Source: a virus
Virus record (IMG/VR): IMGVR_UViG_3300025108_000001
Coordinates: 1 to 64,000 of that record
Length of the DNA: 64,000 nucleotides
Strand: one strand, 5' to 3'
The notes beneath the pieces were generated by a model. That model was not told the DNA's origin and made no database searches. It saw only the letters and a list, made by a program, of their open reading frames with translations. The translations under genes were made by a program, and so were the position numbers. This document shows positions 54,897 to 62,040 of the stretch, in pieces (the first letter of the stretch is position 1; each line of letters starts with the position of its first letter).

Positions 54897-55190
54897 TTAT
54901 TCTATTCTTTCAGAAGGTATGTTAAACTCAAAATTATCCACTTCTCCCAATGTTGTCAAATTTGTTTCTAATTTACCTAAACCGATTTGTATATCTAATA
55001 ACAGTTCCCGAATTGCATCATGGTCAAATCTATTTTCTTCAGTTTTAGGTGTATCATAAAGCGCCTTTCTTGTTGCCTCAATACCATCCACTAAAACATT
55101 AAAATTTTTCATCATCTCTTTCATACTATCTGCATCTATTTTTTGCTTTATTATAGTAGTTTCTTTCTTAAGCATATTTTCCCAACTAAT
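54897..55190 (-). CDS. W-motif tagged protein with likely ATT start
   Basis: 97 residues if initiated at ATT 55190, which is preceded by GGGGGGGTG with a 4-base spacer; the product would then read (M)SWENMLKKETT like the family. The next upstream ATG (55214) has no room for a ribosome site and would add MCLLGGCF. The body is a helical, acidic protein (EATRKALYDTPK, LLLDIQIGLGKLETNL). Unknown. Confidence 0.65.
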   Translation of the reverse strand: MSWENMLKKETTIIKQKIDADSMKEMMKNFNVLVDGIEATRKALYDTPKTEENRFDHDAIRELLLDIQIGLGKLETNLTTLGEVDNFEFNIPSERIE

Positions 55191-55214
55191 AAAACACCCC
55201 CCCAGTAAACACAT

Positions 55215-55387
55215 TACCTTCTAAAAGACTCAAGTTTAATATTATTCCGTTTCCTACTATTTTTGTGGGTAATAAAATGTTTTACCTAACGAAAAGTGAA
55301 AAATGTGGTGGAATTTTTTTACCACTAGCGCGCGTTTTTTTTTTAATTTACTACCATAACCGTAATAAGGATACTATTATTAAAAAA
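55215..55387. other. Gene-free gap before the rightmost minus gene
   Basis: 173 bases with no credible ORF. A short stem GTGGT/ACCAC around 55301-55325 and runs of T and A on both strands are present; it may contain a terminator and a promoter for the long leftward unit. Nothing else is seen. Confidence 0.4.
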
Positions 55388-55630
55388 TTAAGGAGCATAA
55401 AACGGCTTAACTCTTCTATTACAAGTAGTGCAATGTTTATCATTCCATTCTCCTGATGCGAAATTTAAATGACCCTTACAATAAGGACAGTAAGGGCGTT
55501 TTCTTTTACTAACGCTATCAAGAGCAGGTTTTTTATGTGTTTTTGTATTCTTTTTATTGTTATTACTATTAAAGTGGCCTAGATTCTTAATTATAGTGAA
55601 CCACAAGCCGTCAGATACTACCATTGTCAT
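55388..55630 (-). CDS. Small zinc-ribbon protein with internal W-motif variant
   Basis: 80 residues from ATG 55630 (GTGGT upstream; a GTG three codons earlier is possible). MTMVVSDGLWFTIIKNLG carries the WFTI-I/L-K/R variant about ten residues in. The end has a zinc ribbon CPYCKGHL...CTTCNRR within basic sequence. First gene of the leftward unit, next to the divergent control region; may regulate it. Confidence 0.65.
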   Translation of the reverse strand: MTMVVSDGLWFTIIKNLGHFNSNNNKKNTKTHKKPALDSVSKRKRPYCPYCKGHLNFASGEWNDKHCTTCNRRVKPFYAP

Positions 55631-55640
55631 GCCTACCACT

Positions 55641-55702
55641 AGTAAAGTTAATTAAATTAACGATAATAAATAAAAAAAAATAAAAAAAATTTGCAAACAA
55701 AG
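55641..55702. promoter_or_regulatory. Divergent AT-rich control region
   Basis: Strongly AT-rich stretch between the leftward late unit and the rightward small genes, containing A/T-only runs (TTTATTTATTATCG on the minus strand about 35 bases before ATG 55630) fit for archaeal TATA boxes. No -35/-10 pair is clear. Assignment by position and composition. Confidence 0.4.
55647..55661. promoter_or_regulatory. 15-bp perfect palindrome, possible operator
   Basis: GTTAATTAAATTAAC is a perfect dyad (7+1+7) 17 bases upstream of the ATG of the rightmost minus gene. Likely operator or chance in AT-rich DNA. Confidence 0.35.
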
Positions 55703-55738
55703 CATATGGTTGGAGGCTAGGTTTAATCCAACCATATG
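55703..55738. repeat. 12-bp inverted repeat with half-palindrome copies
   Basis: CATATGGTTGGA (55703-55714) and TCCAACCATATG (55727-55738) are exact inverted repeats with a 12-base loop. Both contain the CATATGG core of the array repeat. It marks the left end of the palindrome-bounded array. Confidence 0.6.
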
Positions 55739-55740
55739 GT
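55731..55740. repeat. Array palindrome copy 1 (ACCATATGGT)
   Basis: Followed rightward by ACTTTG at 55750 and AACCC at 55764, spacing 9 and 8. Left end of the segment with genes 55793-56539. Confidence 0.65.
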
Positions 55741-55792
55741 ATGGCTGTGACTTTGGTAAGGCCAACCCTATCTGAATATAGTGAGTTATAGT

Positions 55793-55876
55793 ATGTCAGA
55801 AGTTAAGGACTTACACGATGAAATAAAAATTTGGAGACAGCATATGAAAGAATGTAGGAGTGGTTTAAATGAATAA
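55793..55876 (+). CDS. 27-residue leading ORF of the first rightward segment
   Basis: ATG 55793 to TAA 55876, overlapping the next start by 8 bases. Starts MSEVKDLHDEIKIWRQH; helical and charged. Weak GTGAG upstream. Likely a small regulatory or leader protein, but evidence is limited to frame and overlap. Confidence 0.4.
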   Translation: MSEVKDLHDEIKIWRQHMKECRSGLNE

Positions 55877-56264
55877 TATATTTCAACATAGGCATTATAA
55901 TTATCTTGCTTTAGAATTGCCCTTTATATTGGGTTTAAATGAAGCCGAGGTTTCTTCTATGGCTACTAATCTGAAATACCATAATGAAAATTTTAATCAT
56001 AATAGATTTATGAACACATGGCGTAGAGAAGTTGAAAGAAGGAATGATGAAATGGAAATTACCATAGATAATCTTTCACATTATACATTTGATACAGAAG
56101 CACACAATTCGGGTAAATGTCCTGTTTGTGGAATAAACAACATAGGATATTACAAAGACGAAGTTGGCGTACTACGCCAATGCTTTGACTGTGGTTCTGA
56201 ATGGAATGATGAAATGGAAATTACCATAGAATTAACCGAAGAAACAGGAAGTGAAGTAGAATGA
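55869..56264 (+). CDS. Small zinc-ribbon protein with internal direct repeat
   Basis: 131 residues, GGAGTGGT before ATG 55869. Helical N-terminal half (EAEVSSMATNLKYHN), then a zinc ribbon CPVCGINN...CFDCGSEW. The segment NDEMEITI occurs before and after the ribbon, from a 28-bp exact DNA repeat, hinting at duplication of a part of the gene. Unknown function; possibly a DNA-binding early regulator. Confidence 0.65.
   Translation: MNNIFQHRHYNYLALELPFILGLNEAEVSSMATNLKYHNENFNHNRFMNTWRREVERRNDEMEITIDNLSHYTFDTEAHNSGKCPVCGINNIGYYKDEVGVLRQCFDCGSEWNDEMEITIELTEETGSEVE
56041..56230 (+). repeat. 28-bp direct repeat inside a gene
   Basis: The same 28 bases start at 56041 and at 56203 in the same frame. 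Both copies encode NDEMEITI. Exact identity in coding DNA points to a recent duplication or gene conversion. Confidence 0.75.
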
Positions 56265-56539
56265 ATATAGAAGAATATGAGAAAATGAATTGGAAAACAC
56301 CATCTGATGAATTAGAAGATGCGGTGGAAAACTTAGTTGCAGAAGTGAAAAAGTTGCGTGAAGTCATAAGGAAAACCGAAAACCTTTGTACTCACAATTA
56401 TGTGACTATATCGGACTTTGAGATTAACGGCATAAATGTCAGCGTTACTATCCAATGCGATAGGTGCGGAGAAACACAGCAACAAACTTTAGACATAGAG
56501 CAGATAATATGGGATTTGGAATTGGGGTGGATAGATTGA
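56261..56539 (+). CDS. Small protein with coiled coil and cysteine pair
   Basis: 92 residues, start ATG 56261 overlapping the previous stop. Begins MNIEEYEKMNWKTPSDELEDAVENLVAEVKKL (helical, here shortened in two parts: residues 1-17 and 18-33), then a strand pair with IQCDRCGETQQQ. The Cys pair and an earlier Cys-Thr-His suggest a partial metal site. Unknown. Confidence 0.6.
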   Translation: MNIEEYEKMNWKTPSDELEDAVENLVAEVKKLREVIRKTENLCTHNYVTISDFEINGINVSVTIQCDRCGETQQQTLDIEQIIWDLELGWID

Positions 56540-56547
56540 GTAAAATA

Positions 56548-56567
56548 TTAGGTTAGAACAAACCTAA
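56548..56567 (+). terminator. Hairpin after the first cassette's genes
   Basis: TTAGGTT (56548-56554) pairs with AACCTAA (56561-56567), loop of 6, and a second stem CCCC-TGA-GGGG follows at 56577-56590. They lie 9 bases after the stop of the last gene of the segment. A terminator is likely, but no long U-run is present. Confidence 0.45.
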
Positions 56568-56617
56568 CAAAAATTGTTCCCCTGAGGGGGGTTGCGTTTC
56601 TCAAAGTTCCACTTACA

Positions 56618-56627
56618 ACCATATGGT
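56618..56627. repeat. Array palindrome copy 2
   Basis: Leftward arm reads ACTTTG at 56607-56602 and AACCC at 56593-56589, spacing 10 and 8, the mirror of copy 1. Right side has no clear code. Confidence 0.65.
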
Positions 56628-56657
56628 GTGGTGGCGACTTATACATGAGTAATGTAA

Positions 56658-56687
56658 TTACTCTTGTTCTTCTTCTTCTTCGTCCAC
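56658..56687 (-). CDS. 9-residue acidic micro-ORF (MDEEEEEQE)
   Basis: GTG 56687, GAC, five GAA, CAA, GAG, TAA. A full GGGAGGTGAT ribosome site lies at the right distance. The product is too short to be a normal protein; it may be a leader peptide or an acidic effector. The ribosome site is what makes it stand out. Confidence 0.45.
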   Translation of the reverse strand: MDEEEEEQE

Positions 56688-56706
56688 GTTTATCACCTCC
56701 CAATGT

Positions 56707-56732
56707 GGTAGCGCATCAATACTGATGCTACC
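56707..56732. other. Bulged hairpin next to palindrome copy 3
   Basis: GGTA-(GC bulge)-GCATCA pairs with TGATGC-TACC around a 4-base loop. The right arm merges with the palindrome copy at 56730. Could be an RNA stem or a protein site. Confidence 0.4.
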
Positions 56733-56739
56733 ATATGGT
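56730..56739. repeat. Array palindrome copy 3
   Basis: Rightward arm: ACTTTG at 56755 and AACCC at 56776, spacing 15 and 15. Forms the left end of the segment with the 10-residue ORF. Confidence 0.65.
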
Positions 56740-56822
56740 TGTGCGCGTTGTAAAACTTTGAGAACAATGTGCTGCAACCCGATGGTCTTTCGACCAAAGG
56801 GCTACCATGCATTGTGAGTGCC

Positions 56823-56855
56823 TTAATTTTCCTCTTCTTCTTCATCGTCTTTCAT
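56823..56855 (-). CDS. 10-residue acidic micro-ORF (MKDDEEEEEN)
   Basis: ATG 56855 to TAA 56823, with AAAGGAGGT eight bases upstream. Second such acidic peptide in adjacent array segments. May be a leader or a small acidic protein. Confidence 0.45.
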   Translation of the reverse strand: MKDDEEEEEN

Positions 56856-56923
56856 GGTAGCATACCTCCTTTCATACTATACAGTCTGATAACTAATATA
56901 TGAGGTATTACTCAAAGTTTCAT

Positions 56924-56933
56924 ACCATATGGT
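56924..56933. repeat. Array palindrome copy 4, arms on both sides
   Basis: Left arm: ACTTTG (56918-56913) after 5 bases. Right arm: ACTTTG 56942-56947 and AACCC 56956-56960. It therefore serves as end of two neighbouring segments. Confidence 0.65.
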
Positions 56934-56961
56934 TGTGTAACACTTTGTAGTTCATAACCCC

Positions 56962-56981
56962 ACTATTTTTAGTAAAATAGT
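56962..56981. other. 8-bp AT-rich hairpin
   Basis: ACTATTTT / AAAATAGT with loop TAGT. Lies in the ~225-base untranslated stretch after palindrome copy 4. Nothing else is seen from 56990 to 57207. Confidence 0.35.
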
Positions 56982-57207
56982 ATCATAGGGCTTCGGTGAA
57001 AGTTGATTCTTTTCATACTTCTAGCAGTGGGAAATTCGTTGTGCTAATATTGTTCAACCGATTAATTATACAATACTGTTCTAGAATAGTATGCATATGT
57101 CATTGAAATTTTAATAGAGACAAGAACGAATGTTCTGACAAATCTAAAAGTGGGATAAATCCTGTGATTCAATCAATTCACTTCAGCCCTGTGATATCTT
57201 GGGAATT

Positions 57208-57429
57208 TTACATTTGATTTAGTGCATCAAGGTAGGTCTTGAGTACATTGAGTGCTTTACCTGTTTCTTCTACTACTTGAGAAGGTGAATCACCTCTAAT
57301 TTTAAGAGACTTAACAATGTAGACGTGATTTGAACCCGACTTAGATTGGGAAATCTCAATCTCATAGGGGTAACTCAAGTTTAGTATCTGTTCGGGTTGC
57401 GTTGTTTGAACTAACGGTTCTGTTGACAT
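57208..57429 (-). CDS. Small protein in array segment, minus strand
   Basis: 73 residues, start ATG 57429 behind AGGTAGT. Beta strands (YEIEISQSKSGSNHVYIVKSL) followed by a helix (QVVEETGKALNVLKTYLDAL), a simple alpha/beta unit. It alone occupies the segment between palindrome copies 4 and 5. Unknown; the fold could be a DNA- or peptide-binding domain. Confidence 0.6.
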   Translation of the reverse strand: MSTEPLVQTTQPEQILNLSYPYEIEISQSKSGSNHVYIVKSLKIRGDSPSQVVEETGKALNVLKTYLDALNQM

Positions 57430-57480
57430 ACTACCTAGAACAAAAAAGAGTATATGGGATAGAACGACAAAGTGTATCCT

Positions 57481-57490
57481 ACCATATGGT
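57481..57490. repeat. Array palindrome copy 5
   Basis: Left arm: ACTTTG 57473-57468, then ATCCC. Right arm: GCTTTG 57500-57505 and AACCC 57513-57517. In the divergent space between the 57208 and 57583 genes. Confidence 0.65.
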
Positions 57491-57541
57491 TGTAAGTGTG
57501 CTTTGCTAACGAAACCCTATCCTGTTTTGACTTTACCAATA

Positions 57542-57556
57542 GTGTAAGAGGGTGAA
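57542..57556. repeat. 15-bp inverted repeat, left copy (mate at 58070-58084)
   Basis: GTGTAAGAGGGTGAA here has its exact reverse complement at 58070-58084. The pair encloses the 57583-58059 gene and is itself enclosed by palindrome copies 5 and 6, so both segment ends match over more than one block. Confidence 0.7.
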
Positions 57557-57582
57557 ACCCAATATATACAGGAATGATAAAT

Positions 57583-58059
57583 ATGACAGAACAACAAACA
57601 ATAGAAGAAAAAATTGATTTAATAACGACATGGATTGATGAAACTGATAGTTTCAACGATGATAATAATATGAGTAATTGGGCAACTTCTTCATGGGCTT
57701 ACGCTCTTGAAGAATATGCGGATACTGGCATAAAATCAGTAATCACAACGACAATTTCTCAATTTTCTAGGGCTGCTAAAAGATTTAAACTTAGTGATTA
57801 TCCTCTAGGCACTAGAGGTTCAAACTCTGTTTCTGCTGAAACTCAAGCGGAAATTGACGCACACAACCCATTCTTAGATTTTATGATGGAAGCATACGAG
57901 GCTCTGCCTGAAGTTAGCCACATTCACGCTAAAAAATCAAAGGCACGACCTGACAGACGCTACCTATCAGCGAAAGATTTTAGAAATCATTGGCTAGGTA
58001 TAATCACAGACAACGCAAAGGAGGCCGCTAAAACGGCTGATGTGGAGGCTACTCAATAA
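57583..58059 (+). CDS. Cassette-borne protein of 158 residues
   Basis: Start ATG 57583 (MTEQQTIEEKID) after GGAATGATAAAT; an ATG nine bases earlier is possible. A TATA-like AATATATAC lies ~25 bases upstream. Helical, with WATSSWAYALEEYA and a C-terminal RRYLSAKDFRNHWLGIITDN. No known family. Flanked on both sides by inverted repeats, the best-defined segment of the array. Confidence 0.7.
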   Translation: MTEQQTIEEKIDLITTWIDETDSFNDDNNMSNWATSSWAYALEEYADTGIKSVITTTISQFSRAAKRFKLSDYPLGTRGSNSVSAETQAEIDAHNPFLDFMMEAYEALPEVSHIHAKKSKARPDRRYLSAKDFRNHWLGIITDNAKEAAKTADVEATQ

Positions 58060-58070
58060 TTGGGTAGCCT
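58046..58070 (+). terminator. Hairpin with the stop codon in its loop
   Basis: AGGCTACTCAA pairs with TTGGGTAGCCT over 11 pairs (one G-U), and the three-base loop is the TAA stop of the 57583 gene. Likely a transcript end or stability element for the cassette gene. Confidence 0.55.
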
Positions 58071-58084
58071 TCACCCTCTTACAC
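58070..58084. repeat. 15-bp inverted repeat, right copy
   Basis: TTCACCCTCTTACAC, exact reverse complement of 57542-57556. Confidence 0.7.
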
Positions 58085-58117
58085 CTCAGGGTTTACATTA
58101 ACAAAGCAACATTCCAA

Positions 58118-58127
58118 ACCATATGGT
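58118..58127. repeat. Array palindrome copy 6, right end
   Basis: Left arm: GCTTTG 58107-58102, AACCC 58093-58089, matching copy 5's right arm (GCTTTG, AACCC). The right side has no code; the array ends here. Confidence 0.65.
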
Positions 58128-58897
<770 letters not shown>

Positions 58898-59032
58898 ATG
58901 CAGAAGTTTGCATTAGAAGAACCAAACCAAACAGTTGAGATTCAAACAACTGAATTACAAGTAGCGAAAAATGACCTTCATCAGAACGGTAGTGAAGTAG
59001 CAAACGTCTTTCAAGTGCGAATTAATTCTTAG
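58898..59032 (+). CDS. 44-residue ORF in the control region (possible)
   Basis: ATG 58898 to TAG 59030-59032; product begins MQKFALEEPNQTVEIQ and is hydrophilic. Only a weak AGAAG precedes it. The codon mix looks coding, but length and lack of homology keep confidence low. Confidence 0.35.
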   Translation: MQKFALEEPNQTVEIQTTELQVAKNDLHQNGSEVANVFQVRINS

Positions 59033-59521
59033 TAGGGTTGGGAAATCTAAAAAATGCTTTCTTTGGAAAAGGTATTTCCGAAGAACTAAGCGCAATAATG
59101 ATGAAAGCAATTTTAGTCATGGTCTTTCGAGGCTATGCATTTGTAAGTAATATTAGTAGTCGGCATAAGCAGTGAAACATCATTGGTAACATTTGACAAT
59201 TGTTATCATACCACCTTCGTGTAAAGCGGCATAGTACGTTTTTTCTTTCCCCTTTCAAATTCAAAAATATCCTGTATGGGTTTTACCCTTACAAATGGAC
59301 TTGTCTTTACTGTCATAGAGGCAAGTCCTACAACTCAAAATATCTTGATAATTGATACTGTCATCTGATATAACTGAGTTAGGTTTTAGATAATAATAAA
59401 TTGGATAAATTCGTTTCGTTCTGTAACGTGTTGGCATCTCCTATCTAGTCGTGTGGTGCGACCCAATTTTCCTAACTATCCCATTCCCAAATATAACAAT
59501 AAAAATAAAGAGGAAATAAAA
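59033..59521. other. Non-coding leader region before the helicase
   Basis: Around 490 bases with no gene. It repeats a 12-base element (ATGGTCTTTCGA at 59119 and also at 56782), then a dyad GGTAACA...TGTTATC near 59190-59210 and a small hairpin GTCG-CGAC near 59446-59460. Promoter elements for the rightward unit are expected here but not resolved. Confidence 0.4.
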
Positions 59522-60961
59522 ATGAAAATAAAAGGAACAAATGAACAAGAAGAAATATGGAAAGAAATGACTTACGGTGATTCTCACATGATGGTCTATG
59601 CAGGTGCAGGTACAGGTAAAACCTTTACAATTGTAAATGGTGCTGAACACGTTGTCGGTAGAAAATGCTTTTTAGCATTTAACAAAGCAATCGCAACGGA
59701 ATTAGCAAACCAACTACCTGATGATTGTGAAGCAAAAACGTTTCACAGTCTAGGACTTGCAGCGATTAAATCAGAGAGAAGAAATTGTAAAATTGATAAC
59801 AAGAAAACCTACAAGATTGTGGAAAACTTACTTGGTAAGAAATTCAAGTCAAAGTCTCAACTAGTTAAATTAGTTAGTCTCATTAAATCATCAATGGTAG
59901 AGTGGGATGACCGAGAATCAATTATCTCAATCATGCAAGAATATAACATCGAATTTGACGGTGTATTAGAAATGAATAATGCTTTGAAATACTTACCTAC
60001 AATTAAAAATAATTGTATGGATTTATCAGTAGTTGACTTCGATGATATGATTTGGCTACCTGTTGAATTAGATATGAATGTTAAACATTATGATGTAGTC
60101 TTTGTTGATGAAGCACAAGATTTCAATGAAGTTCAAAGACAATTAATTTTGAAGACTTGTAATGGTGGACGAATGATTGTAGTTGGAGACCCAAAGCAAG
60201 CAATCTATGGTTTCCGTGGTGCTGATTCAGCATCAATGAAATTATTTCAAGATACATTATCCGAATCTCCTAGAGGTGTAAAAGAGTTCACTCTTAGCAT
60301 TACGTGGAGATGTCCTAAGACAGTAGTTGCAGAAGCGAATCGTTTCTTTAGTGATTATACTTGTAGGGAAGATGCAGAAGATGGCGAAGTAAATGTTAAC
60401 GTAGCCTTTAACCCTAAAGTTGGAGACATGGTTCTTTGCAGAACAAACGCTCCATTAATCCAAAACTGCTTTCAATTAATTTCAGAAGGAATACCTGCCT
60501 TTGTATTAGGTAGAGACATTGGTTACAGTTTACAATTATTAGTTGGTAAGGTAACTAAGAATAACGATATGTTAGTATCTGATTTCTTACCATTACTTAA
60601 CAAACATATTGAATATCAAATGGATGTATTCAGAAAAGCAGACAAAGAAAGATTAGTTCAATCACTTGATGACAAGAGACAGTGCATTACTTATCTTACT
60701 AGAAATGCAAATACTGTTCAAGGTATTCTCGACAACATCAAAGCAATCTTTGGTGATGGAAAGAAACGTGGCGTTATCTTTGCTACTATTCACAAAGCAA
60801 AGGGATTAGAAAAAGATAACATTTGGATTCTAGAGCCTCAACTTATGCCTCATCCTATGGCTAAGTCTGATGCAGATAAACAACAAGAAAAAAATCTATG
60901 TTATGTGGCAATCACAAGGGCAAAGAAAACTTTGAATTATGTAGGTGAAAGAATTGGTTAA
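59522..60961 (+). CDS. UvrD/Rep-type superfamily 1 DNA helicase
   Basis: 479 residues from ATG 59522 (GAGGAAATAAAA upstream; an earlier ATG at 59453 gives an unlikely Pro/Asn extension). Motifs: NEQE (Q motif), Walker A GAGTGKT (28-34), FVDEAQD (motif II), GDPKQAIYGFRGAD (III), TWRCPK (IV), FATIHKAKGLEKD (V), and CYVAITRAKK (VI). ATP-driven 3'-5' unwinding is the family activity. Short for UvrD (650-720), with reduced accessory domains. First gene of the rightward unit, fitting a role in replication or recombination. Confidence 0.92.
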   Translation: MKIKGTNEQEEIWKEMTYGDSHMMVYAGAGTGKTFTIVNGAEHVVGRKCFLAFNKAIATELANQLPDDCEAKTFHSLGLAAIKSERRNCKIDNKKTYKIVENLLGKKFKSKSQLVKLVSLIKSSMVEWDDRESIISIMQEYNIEFDGVLEMNNALKYLPTIKNNCMDLSVVDFDDMIWLPVELDMNVKHYDVVFVDEAQDFNEVQRQLILKTCNGGRMIVVGDPKQAIYGFRGADSASMKLFQDTLSESPRGVKEFTLSITWRCPKTVVAEANRFFSDYTCREDAEDGEVNVNVAFNPKVGDMVLCRTNAPLIQNCFQLISEGIPAFVLGRDIGYSLQLLVGKVTKNNDMLVSDFLPLLNKHIEYQMDVFRKADKERLVQSLDDKRQCITYLTRNANTVQGILDNIKAIFGDGKKRGVIFATIHKAKGLEKDNIWILEPQLMPHPMAKSDADKQQEKNLCYVAITRAKKTLNYVGERIG

Positions 60962-61124
60962 GTGCGAAGAATGTAATGATACAGGTTTGGTTGCAATACA
61001 ACTCCCCGAAGGAGGTGTTGTAGCCGAACCTTGCTTACCTTGTAATATGGAAGATTATGTTGAATATATTGATTCACTAGATTTCTTTGATAAACATGGT
61101 ATTGACGAAGAGGAGGTTGAGTAA
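60954..61124 (+). CDS. Small DnaJ-type zinc-ribbon protein
   Basis: 56 residues. TTG 60954 is behind AGGTGA five bases upstream, inside the helicase end. Product has VKCEECNDTGLV and PCLPCNMEDY, the CxxCxxTG...CxxC pattern of DnaJ-like zinc ribbons, and an acidic tail ending DEEEVE. Too short for a co-chaperone; may modulate the helicase. The ribosome site decides the start. Confidence 0.7.
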   Translation: MVKCEECNDTGLVAIQLPEGGVVAEPCLPCNMEDYVEYIDSLDFFDKHGIDEEEVE

Positions 61125-61181
61125 GTTGAGTATAGTCTTAACTTACTCTTCCCTGCTTTTTTTTGGGTTGGAGGAATTTGA

Positions 61182-61751
61182 ATGAATATATTTATTTTAT
61201 CAGAAGATGCAGAAGAATGTACTAAGATGATGTGTGATAAACACGTTGTTAAAATGCCAACTGAAAGTTTACAAATGTTATCAACAATAGCAGACCATTT
61301 GGGATATGAAAATGTTCCATTCAAACCTGTAATGTTAAATCATCCCTGCACTATTTGGGCTAGGGAAAGTCAACAAAACTTCTCTTTCCTACTAACACAT
61401 ACCGCAGCATTATGTGCTGAATATACTGTTAGATATGGAAAGAAACATAAAGTTCAAACATTGTTATTACAACATAATGACCTATGGACTAATGTTATTG
61501 ATGACTTACCCGACATTGGGTTGACTCCTTTCGCAGTAGCAATATCAGAAGATATGAATTGTAGGGGAATAAAAAATTTCAATGATTTGTCGGCAGTAGA
61601 AAAATATCGCCATTACTATTTAGAAGATAAATGGTATATGGCTAAATGGAAAACCTCCCCTCCGACATGGTGGCCTAAACAACACGCAGAAAACAAACGT
61701 AAAAAATTAAAACTTTTGTATTCTGATACTGTTCAAAGATTGAGGAATTAA
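61182..61751 (+). CDS. Protein resembling pyrimidine dimer DNA glycosylases
   Basis: 189 residues; GGAGGAATTTGA before ATG 61182. The start MNIFILSEDAEECTKMMCDKHVVKM, read in two parts (MNIFILSEDAEEC and CDKHVVKMPTESLQML), then the W-x-R...NFSFLLTHTAALCAEYTVRYGKKH block, and the end KYRHYYLEDKWYMAKWKTS follow the layout of the Pyr_excise/phage endonuclease V-like family. Such proteins cut at UV-induced dimers, sensible for a surface-water virus. The catalytic residue is not certain by eye. Confidence 0.7.
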   Translation: MNIFILSEDAEECTKMMCDKHVVKMPTESLQMLSTIADHLGYENVPFKPVMLNHPCTIWARESQQNFSFLLTHTAALCAEYTVRYGKKHKVQTLLLQHNDLWTNVIDDLPDIGLTPFAVAISEDMNCRGIKNFNDLSAVEKYRHYYLEDKWYMAKWKTSPPTWWPKQHAENKRKKLKLLYSDTVQRLRN

Positions 61752-61752
61752 A

Positions 61753-62040
61753 ATGAGATTTAAAAATGTAAAACACGCAGAATATGAAATAATAAGAGCA
61801 ATATTACACAACCCTAACAATGAAAACTTTATTGTTTCCATTGAAAAGGTTAGGGAAAAAGGAGTACCAAAAGGAGATAATGTAGCAGATAAACGCTTTA
61901 CTAAAGCAGCCGCTAATATTATCTCTATATTGAGAAACCTTCAGGGTAGTAGGTTATCATCACTGCCCGAAGGTCATATGGACTATGGTCTCACAATTAA
62001 AGAAATGATAAAAGAAAATGTAAGGAGGAATAAGAAATGA
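61753..62040 (+). CDS. Small early protein, unknown
   Basis: 95 residues, GAGGAATTAAA upstream. Basic, helical at the ends (HAEYEIIRAILHNP; TIKEMIKENVRRNKK). Stop overlaps the next start (ATGA). Unknown. Confidence 0.7.
   Translation: MRFKNVKHAEYEIIRAILHNPNNENFIVSIEKVREKGVPKGDNVADKRFTKAAANIISILRNLQGSRLSSLPEGHMDYGLTIKEMIKENVRRNKK

Larger units (their letters stand above)
55703..58127. repeat. Palindrome-bounded tandem cassette array
   Basis: Six exact copies of ACCATATGGT and one partial lie between genes. The flanks carry a short code: ACTTTG (or GCTTTG) 5-15 bases away, then usually AACCC 7-15 bases further. For four segments the two facing ends carry the code as an inverted pair, and the two ends of one segment resemble each other more than other segments (for example ACACTTTGT-x-GTTC on both ends of one, GCTTTG-x-TAA on both ends of another). 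The segments carry one to three small genes in different orientations. Seen in sequence; function is discussed in the findings. Confidence 0.7.

Noticed and set aside
55703-58127. CRISPR-like array
   Set aside because: Repeats are 10 bp, spaced at very different distances, with genes between; no uniform spacers or cas genes.
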